A stretch of DNA of 64,000 nucleotides from an uncultured Bacteroidota bacterium. Its GTDB lineage: Bacteria; Bacteroidota; Bacteroidia; Chitinophagales; Chitinophagaceae. Of this stretch, positions 9,486-18,500 are shown piece after piece. Under the pieces are notes generated by a model. That model saw only the letters and a program-made list of their open reading frames with translations, was not told the origin of the DNA and did not search any database. Each line of letters opens with the position of its first letter. Position 1 is the stretch's first letter. The position numbers and the translations under genes were made by a program. Where the stretch lies: the NCBI GenBank assembly GCA_903882805.1, contig CAIRYK010000059.1, positions 1-64,000 on the forward strand. Reading direction: 5' to 3'.

Positions 9486-11234
9486 CTAAAGTTCCGCTTT
9501 CTTTTGCTCAACGGCTGTATATAGGTTGTGGTATGCTCCCTTGGCTTCAATTAGCGAATCATGGTTACCACGTTCTATGATTACACCCTTATCAAGCACA
9601 ATTATTTCGTTGGCCTTTCTTATTGTGCTCAGTCTATGAGCAATCACTATCGACGTTCGTCCTTTTATCAACGTATCAATTGCATGTTGTATCAGTTGCT
9701 CGCTCTCGCTATCTACCGAAGAGGTAGCCTCGTCAAGTATTAAAATAGACGGATTATACAACAATGCTCTTGCAAACGACAACAATTGTCGTTGTCCTTG
9801 CGACAGTGTAGCGCCTCGTTCCATTACGTCGAAATCATACCCACCTGGTAGACGCATGATAAACTCATGTATCCCTAGCATCTTAGCAACCTCCACTACC
9901 TTTTCGCGCGGTATTGCGGAATTGCGCAGCGTAATGTTGTCAGCTATAGTGCCGGAAAACAAAAACACATCCTGCAATACTATACCTATTTTCTCCCGCA
10001 GACTGTAGATGTCATAGTCCTTCAAATCCGTTCCGTCTATTGCAATTGATCCACGCTCTATTTCATAAAGCCGATTCAGAATACTAATGATAGAAGTTTT
10101 ACCTGCTCCAGTATGACCAACCACAGCCATAGTTTTACCCGCCTTTAAATCGAAGGAAACACCGCGCAATACAGGCGCTCCAGGTTTGTAGCTAAAATGA
10201 ACATCGCTAAAACTAATCGACCCATTAATTTTATCGGCCTTAATGATACCGTTCGATTGCAAATGATCAGGACTATCTAATACGGTGAATACGCGTTCTC
10301 CGGCAATAATACCCATCTGCAACACATTAAACTTATCGGCCATCATCCTCAGTGGACGAAACAATAAATTGAGGTACATGACAAATGATATTATCACACC
10401 CACAGTAATTCCTAAATGCAACATACGCACTACGCCATACCAAACTAACAACCCCAATGACGAGGCAAGGATGATCTCTACAATAGGAAAGAACACCGAA
10501 TAGGCAAAAATACCTTTAATATTGGCGTCTCTATGCTCTTTGTTAATTATTGTAAACCTATCCAGTTCGCGCTGCTCGGCGGCATATGCCTGTACTATAT
10601 ACATGCCTGTAAGATGCTCCTGCACAAACGAATTGAGCGCTGCAACGGCATTCCTAACACGCTGAAAAGACTTATTGACTGCTTCTTTAAACCACCATGT
10701 CGCCAATATTAATAATGGAAACGTTGCCAAACAAACAAGCGTTAGCCGCCAGTCTGTAATGAGCATAACAACAATAATTGAAACAATAGTGAGGACATCT
10801 GCAACAATAGAAATGATTCCCTCAGAGAAAACATCATTGATTGACTCTATGTCATTGATGGTCCTAGTTGTTAGCGTACCGATAGGTGTTGAATCAAAGA
10901 ACGAAACATTCTGAAATAATACTTTCCTAAAAACGGTATTTCGGATATCGTTCACTACAGTTTGTCCGAGCCAGTTTGCGCTGTATGCAAACCAAAACCT
11001 AAAACCACTCTCCACCAACAATAAACCAAACTGAAACAAACTCAACCACAACAACCCTTTGAACAGGTTGTTGCGAATGTAATGATCTACAGAAAGCTTT
11101 ATGAGAAATGGCCGCAACGGAGACAATAACGCTAATACTATAGCTAAAGTCATAGCTATGTACAGCGTTTTGCGATAGGGTTTGGTAAAGGAAAACAATC
11201 TACCAAGTAACTTAAAATTGACCGCTTTTTTCAA
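9486..11234 (-). CDS. ABC exporter, fused permease-ATPase (MsbA/LmrA type)
   Basis: The half-transporter of 582 residues works as a homodimer in the inner membrane. Residues 1-320 hold six membrane helices, and residues about 330-575 the ATPase. Visible ATPase motifs are Walker A GHTGAGKTS, the Q-loop VLQDVFLF, signature LSQGQRQLLS, Walker B ILILDEATSSVD and the switch His in AHRLSTI. Lipid or drug export is typical, and the exact substrate cannot be read. The start codon is TTG at 11234: the next upstream in-frame codons contain no ATG before a TAA, and the first internal ATG falls inside a membrane helix. prfB lies 54 bases upstream on the same strand, so co-transcription is possible. Confidence 0.92.
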   Translation of the reverse strand: MKKAVNFKLLGRLFSFTKPYRKTLYIAMTLAIVLALLSPLRPFLIKLSVDHYIRNNLFKGLLWLSLFQFGLLLVESGFRFWFAYSANWLGQTVVNDIRNTVFRKVLFQNVSFFDSTPIGTLTTRTINDIESINDVFSEGIISIVADVLTIVSIIVVMLITDWRLTLVCLATFPLLILATWWFKEAVNKSFQRVRNAVAALNSFVQEHLTGMYIVQAYAAEQRELDRFTIINKEHRDANIKGIFAYSVFFPIVEIILASSLGLLVWYGVVRMLHLGITVGVIISFVMYLNLLFRPLRMMADKFNVLQMGIIAGERVFTVLDSPDHLQSNGIIKADKINGSISFSDVHFSYKPGAPVLRGVSFDLKAGKTMAVVGHTGAGKTSIISILNRLYEIERGSIAIDGTDLKDYDIYSLREKIGIVLQDVFLFSGTIADNITLRNSAIPREKVVEVAKMLGIHEFIMRLPGGYDFDVMERGATLSQGQRQLLSFARALLYNPSILILDEATSSVDSESEQLIQHAIDTLIKGRTSIVIAHRLSTIRKANEIIVLDKGVIIERGNHDSLIEAKGAYHNLYTAVEQKKAEL

Positions 11235-11288
11235 ATCAAAAGTTGGTTCTTATTGGCGTATGAAATAATAATACAAACAGATAATGCG

Positions 11289-12377
11289 CTAATCTGTTTC
11301 CTTCATTGTCATCAAATAGGCCGTGATGAAGTCGTCTAACTCGCCATCCATTACAGGTTGCACATTACCTACTTCATAGTTAGTACGGTGATCCTTAATC
11401 ATTTTATAGGGGTGGAACACATAACTACGTATCTGCGAACCCCACTCAATCTTCTTCTTATTCGAGTTTGTGGCGTTCAAAATCTCTTGCCTTTTGCGCA
11501 ACTCTTCTTCATATAGTCTGCTTTTCAACATGGTCATTGCCTTTTCTCTGTTCTCACCCTGAGTACGAGCTTGCTGGCATTCTACTATAATACCTGAAGG
11601 AATGTGCTTTATACGCACAGCAGTTTCCACCTTATTCACGTTCTGACCACCAGAACCACCAGATCTAAAGAAGGCCCATTCTATATCGGCCGGACTGACC
11701 TGTATATCTATAGTATCGTCAATAAGAGGGTACACGAACACCGAAGCAAACGAAGTATGCCTTCTTGCATTACTATCAAACGGAGAAATACGTACCAACC
11801 TGTGTACACCGCTCTCCGCTTTTAGCAATCCATAAGCAAATGGCCCGTCAAACTCAAGCGTTGCTTGTTTAATCCCAGCGCCATCACCATACTGAACATC
11901 AATTTCACTAACTTTCCAACCTTGCTTTTCGCCATACATCCTGTACATCCGCAACAACATTTCCGCCCAGTCCTGACTTTCTGTACCGCCAGCACCACTG
12001 TTAATTACAACCATAGCTGGCATCTCGTCTTCCGGCTCATTCAACGTACTCTTAAATTCCAACTCATCGAGTTCCTTCTTCGCTTTATCAAAGACATCTT
12101 TTACCTCATCTTCAGTAGCCTCTCCTTCCTTCCAAAACTCAAACAAGACAACGAAATCCTCAACAGCAGATTTTACTCGTTCAAAAAAAGAAGTCCAGTA
12201 ACTATCGATCTTAATTTCTTTCAGTATTGCTGTGGCACGTGCATTATCATTCCAGAAGCCCGGCGATAATGTAAGCTGCTTATCATTATCAATCTTAGCA
12301 ACTCTGTCTTCAATACGTAGAAAACGATGCAAGTGTTGAATCCTATCCCGCATCTCTTTCAGTTGTTCCTGTGTCAT
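11289..12377 (-). CDS. prfB: peptide chain release factor 2
   Basis: RF2 reads UGA and UAA stop codons and triggers peptide release on the ribosome. The 362-residue protein has the tripeptide codon-recognition motif SPF (in [12 protein letters not shown]), which separates RF2 from RF1 (PxT), and the catalytic GGQ in [10 protein letters not shown]. The frame is continuous: there is no in-frame TGA near HRFLRIED, where many bacteria carry a +1 programmed frameshift. The ATG at 12377 is eight bases after the -7 box TACCTTTG, so transcript and start nearly coincide. The ATG eight codons later (12353) is an alternative start. Confidence 0.96.
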   Translation of the reverse strand: MTQEQLKEMRDRIQHLHRFLRIEDRVAKIDNDKQLTLSPGFWNDNARATAILKEIKIDSYWTSFFERVKSAVEDFVVLFEFWKEGEATEDEVKDVFDKAKKELDELEFKSTLNEPEDEMPAMVVINSGAGGTESQDWAEMLLRMYRMYGEKQGWKVSEIDVQYGDGAGIKQATLEFDGPFAYGLLKAESGVHRLVRISPFDSNARRHTSFASVFVYPLIDDTIDIQVSPADIEWAFFRSGGSGGQNVNKVETAVRIKHIPSGIIVECQQARTQGENREKAMTMLKSRLYEEELRKRQEILNATNSNKKKIEWGSQIRSYVFHPYKMIKDHRTNYEVGNVQPVMDGELDDFITAYLMTMKETD

Positions 12378-12385
12378 AGAGGAGG

Positions 12386-12415
12386 CAAAGGTAAGATAAA
12401 AAAGGCCGGATAAAA
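12386..12415 (-). promoter_or_regulatory. promoter of prfB
   Basis: A perfect -7 box TACCTTTG (complement of 12386-12393) is preceded at 18 bases by TTTT, one mismatch from the -33 TTTG. The box ends eight bases before the annotated ATG. Confidence 0.5.
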
Positions 12416-12469
12416 GATAGACCCAATACAGATTTGAAATGCCATTATAATCGCATAACCATAATAAAA

Positions 12470-12504
12470 AAGTTGAGGTCCGGATAGAATCCAGACCTCA
12501 ACTT
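12470..12504 (-). terminator. terminator of the giant repeat-protein gene
   Basis: A perfect 11-bp stem AAGTTGAGGTC/GACCTCAACTT (12470-12480 with 12494-12504) with a 13-nt loop is followed on the minus strand by TTTTTATTATGG. It lies 18 bases after the stop codon. Confidence 0.85.
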
Positions 12505-12522
12505 ATATCTAAAATTATTAGC

Positions 12523-15500
12523 TTATTGTGTCTTAATCAAACGTTCTGTTTTCAACAAAACATTGTTCTCGTCGTAAACCATTACCAGATAAATACCGGA
12601 CGACAATTGAGCAATATTGATGCTAACTGCTTCTTGTCTGTCCATGATTATTCTACCATCAGGGCTCATAATAGACACTACTGATTTTTCAGGAGCATCA
12701 ATATAAACTATAGACGTAGCTGGGTTAGGATAGATGCGGATGTTAGCGGAAGGTGTAACAACTTTATTAGTCTTAACTAAACCACCGAGCAAGAATACAT
12801 CAGATGTATCTGTACAACCATTGCCGTCACCTACTACTACTGTGTAAGAACCACCAGAAGTTTCGAACACGATGTTTGTAGTTGCACCAGATATAGCAAC
12901 ACCATTCAAGAACCACTGATAAGAAGCAAATGCGCCAGTATGCAGGAAGTGACCAGCGGTATCTTCAGTAATAACAGCAACTGGAGGATTAACAACAGTT
13001 ACAGAAGGAAGGGTAATGTTACATGTGCCGTTGTCGATAATGTTTGTGTAAACACCTGCTGTACTCGCGAGATAATCAAAGTTAGTAGCGCCAGCGATAG
13101 ATGAACCATCCAACACCCATTGGTAAGTCAAGCCAGAACCTGTAGTAGCAACAGATAGCAGAACAGGATTGTTGTTACACAATGTAGCAGAACCTGTTGG
13201 CAATATCGCGCTTGATGGCATTGCATTACCAATAGATACAAAGTACAGAGCAGATGAAGAACAGCCGCTTGTGTTAGTAACTGTGTAAGAGATAACAGCT
13301 GCGCCAAATGCAACACCGGTAACAGTACCAGATGTGCCTACTGTAGCAACAAGCGCATTGCTTGAACTCCAAACACCACCTGTAGTTGCATTCGACAATG
13401 GAATTGTAAGACCCGCACAAACGTTAGTTATTGAACCAACAATCGGAGTTACTGCGGGAACAGGATTAACTGAAACAGATGAGTAAACAGCAGACACACA
13501 ACCGAAAGGACTAGTAACTGTATAAGTAATTGGTGCTGTACCAGAAGCTACTCCTGTTGCAACGCCTGTACCAGCGCCTATTGTAGCGATTGCTAGGTTA
13601 CCGCTTGTCCAAACACCGCCTGCAGTTGTATCAGCCAAAGTTGTTGATGACAATTGACAAACTGTTGTTGTACCTGAGATAACGCCAACAACTGGTAAGT
13701 TGTTGATTGTTTGGGTACGAGTGATGTAACAAGTAGTAGGCAATGTGTAGGTAATTGTAATTACACCGGCTGCAACACCCGTGATATCGCCTGTCAAAGG
13801 ATTGATAGTACCGATTGTAATATCGCTGCTATTCCATGTACCAGATGGATCAGTGTCTGTCAAAGTAATTGTAGAACCAACACACAGATTAGTAGCTCCT
13901 GCGATAGGCGATGGTAATGGATTAATAAGAACAGATGAACTACCTGACATTGCTTGTGTACAACCTGTAGTGGCATTGATAGCCATTACAGTATAAGTAC
14001 CTGCTGCAGTGTGGTTATGAACAAGTGCGCTACCCGTACCAACCAAAGTATCCATTGCAACACCGCCGAGACTGTATTCATACAGTATGCCAACAGCAGA
14101 ACCGCTCAATGTATCGGTTACACCCGCGCCACCTGCGCAATAAGCGCCACCACCAGATAATGTATATACTGTTGGTAGAGGATCAATAGTGATTGTTGCA
14201 CTACCAGTCATTGCATTTGTACAACCTGTAATTGTGTTAGCTGCCTGTACTGTGTAAAGACCAGCAATTGTTTGTAACCCAAATGATATAGAAGAACCAG
14301 TACCTGTAACAGGCGTTCCTGTAGGAACTCCATCAACAAGCAATTGATAACTAATAGAACCGCCTTCTGTTGTAAACAACCCAACATTCACACCTGCGCC
14401 ACCTGCGCAGTAGCTACCGCCGCCTGTTACAGTTTGAGGCACTGGAAGAGCATTAACAGCAACAGATATTGTGCTAGTCATTGTATTAGTACAACCGAAA
14501 GGAGTAACAGCATTAACTGTATAAGCTCCGCCTATTGTTTGCAAACCGAAGTCAAGCGCTACGCCTGTACCTGTAAGAGGTGCGCCAGTTGGAACGCCGC
14601 CAACACTCAATTGGTAGCTAAGACCTAATTCAGAACCATCAAGGCCAACAAGAACACCAGTACCGCCTGCGCAATATGCGCCGCCGCCTGTTACGTTAAA
14701 GATAGCTGGCAATGGATTCATAATTACTGTATCTACGCCTGTCATTACATTGGTACACAACAATGGAGTTGTCATGTCAGTAGCAACGATTGTATAGAAA
14801 CCAGGAGTTGTTTGGAGTCCGAAAGATATTGCTGCCCCAGTACCAGATATTGGCGTGCCAACTGGTGTACCTGAATTAAACAACTGGTAGTCGATACCAA
14901 GATCTGAGTTAGAAATAGAAACATCAACACCTACACCGCCAGCGCAGTAGCTACCGCCGCCTGTCAGCGTATATGCTGTTGGCAATGGGTGGTTAGATAT
15001 TGTTTGGCTACCTGTCATTGTGTTTGTGCAACCTGTAACTGGATTTCTTGCTACAACAGTATAAACGCCATCTGCTGTGCGGAGCCCAAAAGTTATCGCA
15101 GAACCAGTACCAATCACCATAGAACCTGATGGAAGTATACCGTTATATAATTGATATTCAATACCGAGTGTTGAACCTGCAAGATTGATTGGGAAACCAA
15201 CACCGCCTGCACACTGTGTGCCACCGCCTGTTACTGCGAATACGCTTGGCAGTAGGTTAATAGATACTGTAGAACTACCGCCCATTGCGCTGATACAACC
15301 TGTAGTGCCATTGGTAGCAACTACTGTATACACGCCACCCAGAGTCTCTAAACCGAAATCCAATGGCAATCCTGTACCTGCAACTGGTGTTCCAGTTGGT
15401 ACGCCGCCATATATCAGTTGGTAGTTAATACCGATTTCAGAACCATCAAGACCAACGTGAACGCCTGTGTCGCCTGAGCAATAAGCTCCCCCGCCAGTCA

Positions 15501-18500
15501 TTGTAAATACTGTAGGCAAAGGAAGTACAGTTACTGCAACACCGCCTGTCATGTCGTTAACACAACCTGTGATAGTGCTTGTAGCTTGTACAGTATAGAA
15601 ACCTGCTACTGTCTGGCTACCGAAAGTGATAGCTGAACCAGTACCTGTAACGGGAAGACCAACTGGTGCGAAATCTCTGTACAACTGGTATCTGATACCT
15701 GCTGCAGAACCACCCAAGCCAACTACCACACCTGCGCCGCCAGAGCAATAACTACCGCCGCCGGTTACAGTAAATGTACCTGGTAATGGATTGATCACAA
15801 CCGCTGCGCTACCCTGCGTGCTCCAGCAACCTGCTGAAGATTGTGCACGGAAATAATATGTACCTGATGCTGTAATGAATTCAGCAGATGAAGGAACGAT
15901 AGTAGAAGTACCACCGCTGGTAGTACCCTGGAAGTAAATTACTCCGTCGCCGCCATTAGTAGCTGTAATCGTTGTGCTGTTGCAGAAAGCTCCAGCGCCA
16001 CTTACAACAACTGTAGCAGGGAATGGATTGATAACAACAGTCACGCTACCTTCTGGACCCCAGCAACCTGCTGCAGAACGTGATCTGAAATAATAAGTAC
16101 CAGATGTTGATAGTACAATTGAAGATGAAGGAGTAGCAACAGAAGTACCGCCTGATGTTGTACCCTGATAGTAGATAGTGCCGCCTGTACCGCCAGTTGC
16201 AGTTATTGTAGCGCTACCGCAGAAGCTACCGCCGCCGCTAACTGTAACCGCTGTTGGCAATGGATTGATGGTTACAGCAACGCTTCCTTCTGGACCCCAG
16301 CAACCAAGACCTGACTGAGCGCGGAAATAATAAACGCCAGTAGATGATACTGTCTGTGAAATAGAAGGAGAAAGAACCGATGTACCGCCTGAAGTAGTAC
16401 CCTGGAAATACATGGTACCATCGCCGCCATTGTCGGCGCTGATTGATGTGCTTCCGCAGAAAGTACCAGAACCTGTTACAACCGCAGTTGCTGGCAATGG
16501 GTTAACAGTAACTGTTGCGCTACCCTCTGTACCCCAGCAACCTGCCAATGAACGGGCGCGGAAGAAATAAGTGCCTGATGTAGTTATTACTTGTGATATT
16601 GAAGGCGTAGTAGTTGAAGTACCCAAAGAAGTGTTACCCTGGAAGAAAATTGTTCCGCTACCGCCGTTTGATGCATTGATTGTAGTGTTGCCGCAGAATG
16701 TACCTGAACCGGTAACAGTAACTGCTGTTGGCAATGGATTAACGATAACGCTCACACTACCTTGGTTACCCCAACAACCTGCTGAAGACTGAGCGCGGAA
16801 ATAATAAGTGCCTGATGCTGCAATTACCTGTGAAGTTGAAGGAGCAGCAGTCGAAATACCGCCAGAAATTGTGTTTTGGAAATACATGATACCGTCGCCG
16901 CCGTTATCTGCATTAATTGTTGTGCTACCGCAGAAAGTACCTGCTCCTGTAACCACTGCAGTTGCTGGCAATGGATTGATAGTAACTGTAACTGCACCTT
17001 CTGGACCCCAACAGCCTAAAGCAGACTGAGCGCGGAAGTAATAAGTGCCCGACGCGCTAACTACAGCAGATGAAGATGGAACAAGTGTAGATGTACCGCC
17101 AGATGTTGTACCCTGGAAGTAGATAGTTCCGCTACCGCCGTTTGATGCAGTAATGGTAGTTCCACCGCAGAAAGTACCAGCGCCACTCGCTGTTACTGCC
17201 AATGGCAAAGGATTAACTGTTACTGTTACACTACCTTCTGTACCCCAGCAACCTGCTGATGAACGTGCACGGAAATAATAAGTGCCTGAAGAAACAACAA
17301 CCTGTGTAGTAGAAGGAGTAGCTATAGAAGTACCGCCTGATGTAAGACCCTGATAGTAAATAGTGCCATCGCCACCGTTTGTACCGCCTATTGTTGCGCT
17401 TCCGCAGAAAGTACCTGCTCCGCTTGCTACTGTTGTAGAAGGCAAAGGATTGATTGTAACTGTTACGCTACCTTCTGTACCCCAGCAACCTGCTGATGAA
17501 AGCGCGCGGAAATAATAGGTGCCTGATGTCGTAATCAATTGTGAAGTAGAAGGTGTAGCTGTAGATGTACCGCCAGAAGTTGTACCCTGGAAGTAGATAA
17601 CACCGCTACCGCCATTTGCCGCAGTAACCGTTGTGCTGCCGCAGAATGTACCAGCGCCGCTTGCAACAACTGCATTTGGCAATGGGTTAAGCACAACTGT
17701 TGCGCTTCCCTGAGTACCCCAACAACCTGCCAATGACTGAGCGCGGAAATAATAAGTATTTGAAGCGCCTACAACTTGCGATGTAGATGGTGTAGTAGTA
17801 GAAAGACCACCAGAAGTAGTACCCTGGAAGTATATAGTACCGTCGCCGCCATTTGATGCAGTTAGTGTTGTGCTGCTACCGCAGAATGTACCCGCGCCAG
17901 TTACAGTAACAGGAGCAGGTATAGGATTAATCAACACGTTAACACTGCCTTCAGCGCCCCAGCAACCGCCTGACGAAAGTGCGCGGAAGTAGTATGTGCC
18001 AGGTGTAGTGATTGTTTGCGATGTAGATGGTGTAGCTGTAGATGTACCGCCAGAAGTTGTACCCTGGAAGTAAATTGTTCCGCTACCGCCGTTTGATGCA
18101 GTAATTGTTGTGCTGCCGCAGAATGTACCGCCGCCGCTAACTGTTGTTGGGTTAGGCAATGGATTGATTGTTACAATCACAGCGCCTTCGTTACTCCAGC
18201 AGCCAGCGCCAGATTGTGCGCGGAAGTAGTATGTACCTGAAGAAATAACTGTAGCAGATGTTGCAGGGAATGCTACTGAAGTGCCTCCTGTAGTTGTACC
18301 CTGGAAGTACATTGTACCGCTGCCGCCATTTGATGCGTTAATTGTTGTGCTGCCGCAGAAAGAACCAGCGCCAGTTGCAATAACTGCTGTTGGCAATGGA
18401 TTGATTACTACTATTACGCTGCCTTCAGCGCCCCAGCAACCAGCGCCAGATTGTGCGCGGAAGTAGTAAGTGCCTGAAGTAGTAATTGTAGCAGATGTCA

